DNA of 17,563 nt. Source: CAZLYX01 sp964563885. GTDB lineage: Bacteria; Pseudomonadota; Gammaproteobacteria; Burkholderiales; Neisseriaceae. Within the stretch, counting starts at the first letter, position 1. The number at the start of each line of letters is the position of its first letter. Below are positions 6,947-13,640 of the stretch, one piece after another. The DNA is taken from assembly GCA_964563885.1 (NCBI GenBank), contig CAZLYX010000043.1, forward strand, positions 1 to 17,563. Reading direction: 5' to 3'. The notes beneath the pieces were generated by a model. The model saw only the letters and a list, made by a program, of their open reading frames with translations. It did no database searches and was not told the DNA's origin. A program made the position numbers and the translations under genes.

Positions 6947-8524
6947 TTAGAACACATTTCGTAGAATGAGAAAGCAGGTGGCTGCTAAAAACGCTGAAGC
7001 TGGCAAAGTGATTACCCAAGCCAAGCCTATGGGCTTCATGAGCTTCCAGTTGGCATTGCGATTAACAAAGCCTATGCCAAGCACTGCGCCCACTAAGATA
7101 TGCGTGCTAGATACTGGTAAACCCATCAACGATGCCATCATCACCACAGAAGCGGCAGATAGCTCGGCTGCAAAGCCTGAAGAAGGATGCATTTCGGCAA
7201 GCTTGGTACCAACAGTTTGAATCACTTCTTTGCCAATAAACCACAGGCCACATACTAAAGCGATACCAAAAGTGAGCATAGCAACGGGTGGTACCGGTGA
7301 TTCAGAACCAATTACACCTGTGCGCAGCACATCCATCACCGCAGCAAATGGACCAATGGCATTAGCAAGATCATTGGCGCCGTGACTAAAAGCAAAGCCA
7401 GCGGCAGTAAATACCTGCATCCAGCTAAACATCAGAAAGGTGGATTTGCCTAAATCTTTACGTTTTAAAGTTTTGGCATACACAAAAGTTGCCATCCAAA
7501 TAGCCGCGCCAATCATGAAAATGATAAAAAAGCTGGCTAAAGTGCTCATATTTAAATTAAGGTTATTTAACCCTTTAAAAATGAGCATAGAAACAATGAC
7601 CATGCCACCGATTGAGGCAATAATAGGCACCCATGAGTGCAGTGCTTTATAGGCATCGATATCGTTTCTACGATTATCAATAGCGTAGAGGCCTTTGTAA
7701 TAATTCGATTCTAGCTCAATATCTTCTAAATCATGATCACCATAAATCTGAGCATCGCGTGCCATTGCTGATGCAGATTCAATTTTTTCTGATTCTGTTA
7801 GGAGCTCAAATTGTTCACGATGATGTTCTTTATAAACTTTTTTCTCGTGTTTGATATTTTTTATCTGTTCTTCGGCCTGAGTGTTGTAATCAAGAACGCG
7901 TATTTTAATTTGAGAGAACAATAGGTAAGAACCTATGCCGCCTAATAAAGGAGAAAGTATCCAAGAAAGGGCGATTTCACCCATTTTATTCCATTGAACA
8001 AGAGCAAAAGTATCGGTTTCACCGATTGCGCCTAAGCACAATGCGCTGCCTACGATGCCACCGATAATGGCGTGTGTGGTAGATACAGGCAAGCCTTTTT
8101 TGGAGGCAAATAACAACCATAATGCCGCGGCTAAGAGCGCGGACATCATGATGTAAACAAACTGCAAGGGATCGAGCTGCATTGCATCGAGATTAATGAT
8201 GCCTGAGCGAATGGTATTAGTAACTTCACCACCCGCAATAACAGCACCACCAACTTCAAAAATTGCCGCAATAATGAGCGCTTGGGAAATTGTTAATGTG
8301 CCAGAGCCTACGCTGGTGCCAAAAGAATTGGCCACATCATTACCACCGATGTTGAAGGCCATGAAAACACCAAATAAAGTGGCAAGCAAAAACAATAAAA
8401 TGTGATTGTTATGAGTGTAACCCAGGCCCCAGAAAATGAAATAGCCAACCATGCCAATAAACATAACCGCAAAGAAAATATTGGTTTTATGCATATTCTC
8501 AGCTGGCGCATTCTGTTGAGACAT
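6947..8524 (-). CDS. pit: PiT-family inorganic phosphate transporter
   Basis: This 525-residue membrane protein has the inverted internal repeat of PiT permeases. The signature GGNDVANSFGT appears at residues 60-70 and HGANDLANAIGP at 381-392; a second repeated pair is LPVSTTHAIIGG (145-156) and LPVSSTHILVGA (469-480). Roughly five membrane segments flank each, with a hydrophilic, charged cytoplasmic loop at about 205-298. The family takes up phosphate with H+ or Na+ symport, often as a metal-phosphate complex; the coupling ion cannot be read here. The start ATG at 8524 is preceded on its strand by AAGGAA. It is divergent from thiE and ends against the shared terminator at 6896-6934. The low-affinity Pit type fits constitutive phosphate uptake. 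Confidence 0.9.
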   Translation of the reverse strand: MSQQNAPAENMHKTNIFFAVMFIGMVGYFIFWGLGYTHNNHILLFLLATLFGVFMAFNIGGNDVANSFGTSVGSGTLTISQALIIAAIFEVGGAVIAGGEVTNTIRSGIINLDAMQLDPLQFVYIMMSALLAAALWLLFASKKGLPVSTTHAIIGGIVGSALCLGAIGETDTFALVQWNKMGEIALSWILSPLLGGIGSYLLFSQIKIRVLDYNTQAEEQIKNIKHEKKVYKEHHREQFELLTESEKIESASAMARDAQIYGDHDLEDIELESNYYKGLYAIDNRRNDIDAYKALHSWVPIIASIGGMVIVSMLIFKGLNNLNLNMSTLASFFIIFMIGAAIWMATFVYAKTLKRKDLGKSTFLMFSWMQVFTAAGFAFSHGANDLANAIGPFAAVMDVLRTGVIGSESPVPPVAMLTFGIALVCGLWFIGKEVIQTVGTKLAEMHPSSGFAAELSAASVVMMASLMGLPVSSTHILVGAVLGIGFVNRNANWKLMKPIGLAWVITLPASAFLAATCFLILRNVF

Positions 8525-8560
8525 GAACAGTTCCTTACTAAATTAATAAAATAGCCTATC

Positions 8561-8589
8561 ATTATAAAATAATGTAGTGATTAAGACTA
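8561..8589 (-). promoter_or_regulatory. Candidate promoter for pit
   Basis: On the minus strand a perfect TATAAT (plus-strand 8561-8566) has TAGTCT 17 bases upstream (8584-8589), a weak -35 match. It lies about 40 bases before the pit start in the 124-base divergent interval shared with thiE. No TPP-riboswitch-like sequence is seen on the thiE side. Confidence 0.45.
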
Positions 8590-8648
8590 AACTATTTTCA
8601 CTTATTTTGATAAACGGGTGAAGTTTGTGCAAAGCAGAAAGGTATTGT

Positions 8649-9272
8649 ATGAAGCAAATAATGTTTCCAGAGTTAGATAAACCGTTGCGCTTTTATGCAG
8701 TGGTGCCTACGGCCGATTGGGTAGTGCGCATGGTAGCAGCCGGAGCTGATACAATTCAGCTTCGTAATAAGGATTTAAAGGGCGAAAATTTACTGCGAGA
8801 AATAGAGCGCAGCGTTGCTGCTTGTGAAGGTACGCAAACTAGTTTATTTATTAATGATTACTGGCGTGAAGCAGTTTTAACTGGTGCGTACGGTGTTCAT
8901 TTAGGACAAGAGGATATGAATGATGCCGATTTGGTGGCGATTGCCGAGGCTGGATTGCGCTTGGGCTTAAGTACGCATTCAGTGTTAGAGCTTGAGCGCG
9001 CTTTGTCTGTTTCTCCTAGCTATGTGGCCAGTGGGGCCATTTTCCCAACCACTACTAAGGTATTGAAATCGGCGCCACAAGGTTTGGATAATTTACGTGA
9101 ATATGTGCGTCAAGCAGGTGTTACGCCAGTGGTGGCTATTGGTGGTGTCGATTTAGAGAATGCTGAGGAGGTATTGGCTACGGGTGTGTCCTCGCTGGCA
9201 GTGGTGCGTGCGCTGACTGAAGCAGCAGATCCTGAAGCAGTGGTGAAAGTTTTTCAGAGGTTTTGGGCTTAA
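8649..9272 (+). CDS. thiE: Thiamine-phosphate synthase
   Basis: ThiE joins the pyrimidine (HMP-PP) and thiazole phosphate halves to make thiamine phosphate. The 207-residue protein shows the family motifs in order: TIQLRNKDL (35-43), FINDYWREA (67-75), YGVHLGQEDM (81-90), GLSTHS (106-111), ASGAIFPTTTK (127-137) and VVAIGGV (161-167), all lining the TIM-barrel active site. The ATG at 8649 follows AGAAAGG at 8636-8642; an in-frame TTG at 8625 would add eight residues without a good ribosome-binding site and is not preferred. FINDYW differs slightly from the common FINDR form, but neisserial ThiE has a similar FINDHW as I recall. The gene stands alone, without other thi genes in the window. Confidence 0.93.
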   Translation: MKQIMFPELDKPLRFYAVVPTADWVVRMVAAGADTIQLRNKDLKGENLLREIERSVAACEGTQTSLFINDYWREAVLTGAYGVHLGQEDMNDADLVAIAEAGLRLGLSTHSVLELERALSVSPSYVASGAIFPTTTKVLKSAPQGLDNLREYVRQAGVTPVVAIGGVDLENAEEVLATGVSSLAVVRALTEAADPEAVVKVFQRFWA

Positions 9273-9333
9273 ACTAAGTTGAAATTAATATCGTTGATTC
9301 ATTTATTTAATAAAGTCTGTATAGATTAAATAT

Positions 9334-9393
9334 AAAAAGGCTACCTGAAACTTTAACTTCTTTAGAAGCAAAGTTTTTCAGGTAGCCTTTTTG
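9334..9393. terminator. Bidirectional DUS-pair terminator between thiE and yidC
   Basis: AGGCTACCTGAA (9338-9349) and inverted TTCAGGTAGCCT (9377-9388) form the main stem. It extends inward through AACTTT/AAAGTT with a small top hairpin CTTC TTTA GAAG, and is flanked by A5 and T5. Both convergent genes can use it. It is longer than the other DUS terminators in the window because of the inner pairs. Confidence 0.88.
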
Positions 9394-9415
9394 ATCAGGG
9401 TATCCAGTTTCTAAA

Positions 9416-11056
9416 TTAAGAAACCACTACACCTGTTTTGCGTTTTCTCTCAACGCTTTTATTGATATACCATTGTTGGCCGATGGTAATGATGTTGTTG
9501 ACAACCCAGTACAATACCAATCCAGCTGGGAAGAAAAAGAACATTACCGAGAAAATCAATGGCATGATTTTCATCATCTTCGCTTGCATTGGATCAGTGG
9601 GTGCTGGATTAAGCGACGTTTGGATAAACATCGTCAACGTCATAATAATCGGCAGGATGAAGTAGGGGTCTGTACGACCTAAGTCATGAATCCAGCCAAT
9701 CCACGGTGCTTGACGCAGTTCAACCGAGGCAAACAGCGCCCAATACAAACCAATGAATACTGGGATTTGCAATAGCATTGGTAAACAGCCGCCCAGCGGG
9801 TTGATTTTCTCATCTTTGTACATCTTCATCATGGCTTGTTGCAAGGCCATACGATCATCACCATGTTGCTTTTTCAATGTCTCTAAACGTGGCGCAACAG
9901 CACGCATTTTAGCCATAGAGCGGTAAGATGCGTTGGTGAGTGGAGATAACACTATTTTTACAATAATGGTCAGCAACACAATCGCCCAGCCCCAGTTATT
10001 GACGAAACCATGTAGCTTATCCAGCAACCAAAATAGAGGTGAGGCAAAAATGTGCACTTTGCCATAGTCCTTCGCCAAATTAAGATTGTCGGCTACTTTA
10101 GTGATAACGCTGTAGGTTTGTGGTCCAACATATAAATTGATGTTGAATTTTTTGATGGTGTTCGGTGCTACAGCGGTGAGCGGAACACGCACGCCCGCTG
10201 AGTAAAGATTGTCGCTATCACGGCGCTTAATATCTATTTGGCAAGGCGTGGTGCCGCAAACGCTAACTCCATTTTTAGGCTGTAAAATCCAAGTGGCCAT
10301 AAAGTAGTGTTGAGTCATGCCTACCCAGCCAGAATCTGTGCGGCGCACATAATCCGCTTGGTCGCGGCCAGATTTAAAGTCATCATCTAAATCGCCAAAA
10401 GAGACTTTTTCAAACTTACCTTCAGGTGTGTAAACCATTGGGCCAGTATAGGTGTGATTGAGGTAGCTCGAGCCATCTGGTGCACTGCCGTCACGTAAAA
10501 TACGGTAGGCAGCATCGAGTTTAACAGGTGCACCACTGCGGTTGGTAACGTCGAAACCCACGTTGATGAGGTAACTGCCTTTAGTGAACGTATAAATTTT
10601 ATCGATATTAAGGCCATTTGTTTCTGGTGCACTTAAGCGAACCTCTACTTTGTCACCGTTTAAGACATATTGTTTTTGTGCTGCCTGAAACGGAATATTT
10701 TTCAGTAAAAATTGGCCATCTTCACCTAGTAATTGCGATTGAGCGACATAAGTATAGGCTTTGCTGTCGTCCAATAATTGCAAATCTTTGGCTTCATCGC
10801 TGCTGGCGTTATATTTTAGTAACGTGAGTTGGCGTATATCACCACTGCTTTCATCAATAACCGCTTTTAATACATCGGTGGTCACCACCACGGGTACAAC
10901 TGGGCTTAATGCAGCTTCACCAGCAGTTTTAGCTGCGGAGGCTACTGTGGTTTCTGCCGTTTTTGCTGCTTGCTTAGGTTTTGGGAACATGGATTCCCAG
11001 CCCAGCAAAATTGCCAGTGTGACAGCAAAAAAGATGGTCAGTCTTTTAATGTCCAT
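9416..11056 (-). CDS. yidC: YidC membrane protein insertase
   Basis: YidC inserts and folds inner-membrane proteins, alone or with SecYEG. This 546-residue protein has a first membrane anchor (residues 5-22), an Ala/Lys-rich linker, a large periplasmic P1 domain (about 55-335) and the conserved Oxa1-type core (about 340-535) with five hydrophobic segments. The core contains SYRSMAKMRAVAP, with the cytoplasmic coiled region, then GGCLPMLLQIPVFIGLYWAL and FPAGLVLYWVVNN. C267 and C272 lie five residues apart in P1 and could form a disulfide. The start ATG at 11056 is preceded on its strand by AGGAAAG (11063-11069). It follows rpmH-rnpA-yidD in the usual order, but mnmE, which often follows yidC, is absent here; a terminator ends the unit instead. 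Confidence 0.95.
   Translation of the reverse strand: MDIKRLTIFFAVTLAILLGWESMFPKPKQAAKTAETTVASAAKTAGEAALSPVVPVVVTTDVLKAVIDESSGDIRQLTLLKYNASSDEAKDLQLLDDSKAYTYVAQSQLLGEDGQFLLKNIPFQAAQKQYVLNGDKVEVRLSAPETNGLNIDKIYTFTKGSYLINVGFDVTNRSGAPVKLDAAYRILRDGSAPDGSSYLNHTYTGPMVYTPEGKFEKVSFGDLDDDFKSGRDQADYVRRTDSGWVGMTQHYFMATWILQPKNGVSVCGTTPCQIDIKRRDSDNLYSAGVRVPLTAVAPNTIKKFNINLYVGPQTYSVITKVADNLNLAKDYGKVHIFASPLFWLLDKLHGFVNNWGWAIVLLTIIVKIVLSPLTNASYRSMAKMRAVAPRLETLKKQHGDDRMALQQAMMKMYKDEKINPLGGCLPMLLQIPVFIGLYWALFASVELRQAPWIGWIHDLGRTDPYFILPIIMTLTMFIQTSLNPAPTDPMQAKMMKIMPLIFSVMFFFFPAGLVLYWVVNNIITIGQQWYINKSVERKRKTGVVVS
10680..10689 (+). repeat. Intragenic 10-base DUS core in yidC
   Basis: GCTGCCTGAA is the ten-base core of the AGGCTGCCTGAA variant, without the two preceding bases. 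It lies inside the YidC periplasmic domain, one of only two core matches inside coding sequence in the window. Confidence 0.45.
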
Positions 11057-11076
11057 AAATTACTTTCCTAATAATA

Positions 11077-11124
11077 CGCGCTGGGCGCGGAGTGTAGTCC
11101 GGTTTAAGTGCCATTCTTAACCGG
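11077..11124 (-). promoter_or_regulatory. Structured yidC leader: two successive hairpins
   Basis: In the transcript direction (minus strand), CCGGTTAAG pairs with CTTAAACCGG (one bulge, positions 11124-11099). This is followed by CGCGC CCA GCGCG (11089-11077), a perfect five-pair stem ending seven bases before the yidC ribosome-binding site. Neither has a U-run, so they are not terminators. They may affect translation or mRNA processing between yidD and yidC. Confidence 0.35.
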
Positions 11125-11181
11125 GCGGCGCACGTAGAGTAGCAAGGGGTGCTGTGCAACATAGTGCTGTATTTAAAGTGC

Positions 11182-11394
11182 TCAAGGCACAGGATCATAC
11201 CCGCTGCCACCAAAAGGGTTGCAACGAACAATGCGTTTAATCGCCAACCAACCGCCTTTTATGGCGCCATATTTCTGTATAGACTCAACTGCATATTGCG
11301 AGCATGTGGGCGTATATCGACAACGTGGCGGAATCATTGGGCTGATGGCATATTGATAAAAGCGGATAAAACCAAGCAGTATTTTTGCAAACAT
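11182..11394 (-). CDS. yidD: YidD membrane-protein insertion efficiency factor
   Basis: This 70-residue protein has the YidD hallmarks: FIRFYQYAISPMIPPRCRY near the N-terminus, PTCSQYA with the conserved cysteine, and the C-terminal RCNPFGGSGYDPVP. YidD is a small membrane-associated factor that helps Sec/YidC-dependent insertion. Its start lies three bases after the rnpA stop, in the conserved rpmH-rnpA-yidD-yidC order, so it is almost surely co-transcribed with rnpA. Confidence 0.93.
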   Translation of the reverse strand: MFAKILLGFIRFYQYAISPMIPPRCRYTPTCSQYAVESIQKYGAIKGGWLAIKRIVRCNPFGGSGYDPVP

Positions 11395-11397
11395 AGT

Positions 11398-11736
11398 TTA
11401 ACGGCGCAACATTAATTGCGATAGTTGTTGTTGTGCTTCGGCATACTCATCTTGGCCAAAACGCTGGCGTACACGAACAACAAAGTCATGTGGGGGTAAT
11501 TGGTGGCGGTTGCAACGAAACCATTCGCGGATAATGCGCTTCATATAGTTGCGTGCGTTGGCGCGCTTGGCGGCCTTTTTACTCACAACTAAACCAAGAC
11601 GGGCGTAACCTAGTTGGTTATCGCCTGATTGCAATACCTGTAGCAACGAACGGCTACGCTGACAGCGTAACGCAAAAACGGATGAATAATCATCCGTTTT
11701 TAATAAGCGATAATGTTTGCCAAAGCAGTTATCCAC
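11398..11736 (-). CDS. rnpA: Ribonuclease P protein component
   Basis: RnpA is the protein cofactor of RNase P, which removes 5' leaders from pre-tRNAs. The 112-residue sequence contains the RNR-type motif ANARNYMKRIIREWFR (about 54-69) and the N-terminal FGKHYRLLKTDDYSSVF block. It starts with GTG at 11736, one base after the rpmH stop codon, so translation is probably coupled to rpmH. The overlapping ATG at 11738 is in another frame that soon stops. The start region coincides with a perfect DnaA box. Confidence 0.94.
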   Translation of the reverse strand: MDNCFGKHYRLLKTDDYSSVFALRCQRSRSLLQVLQSGDNQLGYARLGLVVSKKAAKRANARNYMKRIIREWFRCNRHQLPPHDFVVRVRQRFGQDEYAEAQQQLSQLMLRR

Positions 11737-11737
11737 A
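11729..11737 (+). promoter_or_regulatory. Perfect DnaA box at the rpmH/rnpA junction
   Basis: TTATCCACA matches the consensus R-type DnaA box at all nine positions. It overlaps the GTG start of rnpA (codons GTG GAT AA) and ends one base short of the rpmH stop codon, about 380 bases from dnaA. A second perfect nine-mer occurs by apparent chance inside resB (1709-1717), so function is not assured. Confidence 0.45.
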
Positions 11738-11872
11738 TTATACGGCCAAGCGTTTGCGGCCTTTGGCGCGACGAGCGGCCAAAATAGCGCGACCAGCGCG
11801 AGTTTTAGAACGAACTAAGAAGCCGTGGGTGCGTTTGCGACGGGTATTAGAGGGTTGATAAGTGCGTTTCAT
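11738..11872 (-). CDS. rpmH: 50S ribosomal protein L34
   Basis: Reading the minus strand from the ATG at 11872 gives a 44-residue protein beginning MKRTYQPSNTRRKRTHGF and ending GRKRLAV, the full length and sequence pattern of bacterial L34. It is very basic, as expected for a small ribosomal protein that binds 23S rRNA. AGGAAG (11877-11882) precedes the start. It is the first gene of the leftward rpmH-rnpA-yidD-yidC unit and has a near-consensus promoter. Confidence 0.97.
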   Translation of the reverse strand: MKRTYQPSNTRRKRTHGFLVRSKTRAGRAILAARRAKGRKRLAV

Positions 11873-11909
11873 GATGCTTCCTAAGAATTGGTGTCAAATC
11901 AAACCGCAA

Positions 11910-11938
11910 ATTACACCTTATTCTTAGTAGTTTGTCAA
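11910..11938 (-). promoter_or_regulatory. Strong sigma-70 promoter for rpmH
   Basis: On the minus strand a perfect TTGACA (plus 11933-11938) and TGTAAT (plus 11910-11915) are separated by exactly 17 bases. Transcription would start near 11903, about 30 bases before the rpmH ATG. This is the best promoter by consensus in the window and suits a highly expressed ribosomal protein gene. Confidence 0.75.
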
Positions 11939-11956
11939 TTAATTTAACTCAATGAG

Positions 11957-11976
11957 TGTAAATAAGCTGTAAATAG
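11957..11976 (+). repeat. Tandem 11-base repeat resembling degenerate DnaA boxes
   Basis: TGTAAATAAGC at 11957-11967 is followed without gap by TGTAAATAG at 11968-11976, one helical turn apart. Inverted, the units read TTATTTACA and CTATTTACA, near the DnaA box TTATNCACA. They lie just upstream of the rpmH -35 box and about 45 bases before the dnaA -10. Confidence 0.4.
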
Positions 11977-12017
11977 GTTTTATCGGCCGCAGCGTAGCAG
12001 TGAGAAAGGAAATTCGG

Positions 12018-12023
12018 TATAAT
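12018..12023 (+). promoter_or_regulatory. Candidate dnaA -10 element
   Basis: A perfect TATAAT lies about 100 bases before the dnaA ATG. No good -35 box stands 16-18 bases upstream (TAGCAG at the 17-base position), which suggests either weak basal activity or dependence on an activator. The transcript would begin just before the leader hairpin. Confidence 0.5.
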
Positions 12024-12037
12024 CTGCAAGTCTTTAT

Positions 12038-12082
12038 GTAACTGTTGTTTTTAGGTAGCAAAAGGCACCGCCTTTCAGTTAC
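12038..12082 (+). promoter_or_regulatory. dnaA leader hairpin
   Basis: GTAACTG (12038-12044) pairs with CAGTTAC (12076-12082). Inside, AAAGGC (12061-12066) pairs with GCCTTT (12070-12075) over a three-base loop, so the right arms of both stems are contiguous. No U-run follows. It occupies the predicted dnaA 5' leader, ending 38 bases before the start codon, and its left side contains a degenerate uptake core TTTAGGTAGC (12050-12059). Confidence 0.5.
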
Positions 12083-12120
12083 ATGTCCATGTTTTATGTT
12101 GGAATAAAATTATAATTATC

Positions 12121-13620
12121 ATGAATTTAGCAGAATTTTGGCCACAGTGTTTACGCCTGTTACGCACCGAATTGAATGAACAGCAGTTCAATATGATCAT
12201 CGCACCGTTAACCGTGGGTGAAGAGGATGGTGCGTGGGTGATTTATGCAAAAAATCAGTTCTCACTAAATCTATTACGCTCCCAGTATGGCTCTAAATTA
12301 GAAACTGCTCGCGAAATTTTAGTGCCTGAAGGACCAGTTTTGTTGCTTAAAATTGGCAATGGAAAAGTTTATCAGATTTCAGAAGAGCTGGTTTCGACAG
12401 ACTTAACAGAGGCTGCAAATGGCGTTAAAACGCCGCATGTGCCAGCAGAGGTATTAAAAAACAACAAGAAAGATGCTCAATATATTATTTCTGAGCGCAT
12501 GAAGGCTTTGCCACAAACTCCTATTAAACCGAAAGCAGAGCCTGAGGTAAAGTCTAAACCCAATAAGGCTAAGACTGAAGAGCACGAAAAACAACGACAT
12601 CAAAAAACCAATTTATCATCTGATTATACGTTTGACACTTTGGTCGAAGGCAAAGGCAACCGCATTGCTGCTGCTGCTGCGCAATCTATCGCCGAGAACC
12701 CAGGCAGTTATAATCCGTTTTTCCTGTATGGCAGTACGGGATTGGGTAAAACCCACTTAGTACAAGCGGTGGGTAATGAGTTATTGAAGCGCAATCCGGA
12801 TGCTAAGGTACGCTACATGCATTCAGACGAATACATTCGCAGCTTTATGAATGCGGTGCGTAATAATCTGTATGATGCGTTTAAACAGCAATACCGTAAT
12901 TTTGATCTGCTTATTATTGATGATATTCAGTTCATTAAGGGTAAAGATCGAACGATGGAAGAGTTTTTTTATCTGTACGAACATTTCCATAATGAGAAAA
13001 AACAGCTGATTTTGACTTGCGACGTATTGCCGGTGAACATCAAAGACATGGATGAGCGTTTGAAATCACGTTTTTCATGGGGTTTAACACTGGAATTAGA
13101 GCCGCCAGAGCTAGAAATGAGGGTGGCGATTTTACAGAAAAAAGCCGATATTCTGGGCGTGAAACTAGACGACCAAGCTGCCTTTTTTATTGCTAATCTG
13201 GTGCGTTCGAATGTGCGTGAGCTGGAGGGTGCGTTTAATCGTGTCAGCGCCAGCAGCCGCTTTTTAAATAAGCCGATTGATATTGATTTGGCTAAAGAGT
13301 CTTTACAGGATATTGTTGCCAGCACGTATAAGCCGATTACACTAGATTTGATTATGGATGTTGCTTCTAAATATTACCACATCAAAATCAGTGATATTAT
13401 TGGCAAAAAGCGCAGTCGAAATATTGCTAGGCCTAGGCAAGTAGCCATGACGCTAACCAAAGAATTAACCAATATGAGCTTACCAGCCATCGGCGAAGGC
13501 TACGGTGGCCGAGATCATACGACCGTTATGCATGCGGTGAAAACCATCACCAAGTTGCGTGAAGAAGATGCCGAAATGGCGCAAGATTACGAAAAACTTC
13601 TCATCCTGATTCAAAATTAA
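12121..13620 (+). CDS. dnaA: Chromosomal replication initiator DnaA
   Basis: DnaA binds DnaA boxes as an ATP-dependent oligomer and opens the origin. The 499-residue protein has the four usual domains: an oligomerisation domain I (about 1-85, opening NLAEFWPQCLRLLRTEL), a charged Lys/Glu/Pro-rich linker (about 86-160), the AAA+ core with Walker A GSTGLGKTH (204-212) and Walker B LLIIDD (263-268), and the C-terminal DNA-binding domain with signature GGRDHTTVMH (462-471). The linker is the most divergent part, as is usual. The ATG at 12121 has only a distant GGA as ribosome-binding site, so initiation looks weak, consistent with low expression. It is followed after 20 bases by dnaN. Confidence 0.97.
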   Translation: MNLAEFWPQCLRLLRTELNEQQFNMIIAPLTVGEEDGAWVIYAKNQFSLNLLRSQYGSKLETAREILVPEGPVLLLKIGNGKVYQISEELVSTDLTEAANGVKTPHVPAEVLKNNKKDAQYIISERMKALPQTPIKPKAEPEVKSKPNKAKTEEHEKQRHQKTNLSSDYTFDTLVEGKGNRIAAAAAQSIAENPGSYNPFFLYGSTGLGKTHLVQAVGNELLKRNPDAKVRYMHSDEYIRSFMNAVRNNLYDAFKQQYRNFDLLIIDDIQFIKGKDRTMEEFFYLYEHFHNEKKQLILTCDVLPVNIKDMDERLKSRFSWGLTLELEPPELEMRVAILQKKADILGVKLDDQAAFFIANLVRSNVRELEGAFNRVSASSRFLNKPIDIDLAKESLQDIVASTYKPITLDLIMDVASKYYHIKISDIIGKKRSRNIARPRQVAMTLTKELTNMSLPAIGEGYGGRDHTTVMHAVKTITKLREEDAEMAQDYEKLLILIQN

Positions 13621-13640
13621 TACGCTCTAAGGATAATAAA

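Larger units (their letters stand above)
11873..12120. other. rpmH-dnaA intergenic region; candidate replication origin area
   Basis: This 248-base divergent interval separates the leftward rpmH unit from rightward dnaA-dnaN-gyrB, the gene order typical of bacterial chromosomal origins. It contains an AT-rich patch (about 11936-11950), two degenerate DnaA-box-like repeats (11957-11976), the rpmH promoter, the dnaA -10 element and a dnaA leader hairpin. No perfect DnaA box lies inside it, so origin function is only inferred from context. Confidence 0.35.

Noticed and set aside
6966..8405. Several plus-strand open frames inside pit
   Set aside because: They lie opposite a clear full-length transporter and lack ribosome-binding sites or recognisable protein features.
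8525..8648. TPP riboswitch before thiE
   Set aside because: The spacer is only 124 bases, shared with the pit promoter, and shows no CUGAGA- or ACCUGA-type THI-box sequence in the thiE direction.
11553..11858. Plus-strand open frame of 101 codons across rnpA and rpmH
   Set aside because: It is the antisense shadow of two well-recognised genes on the minus strand.
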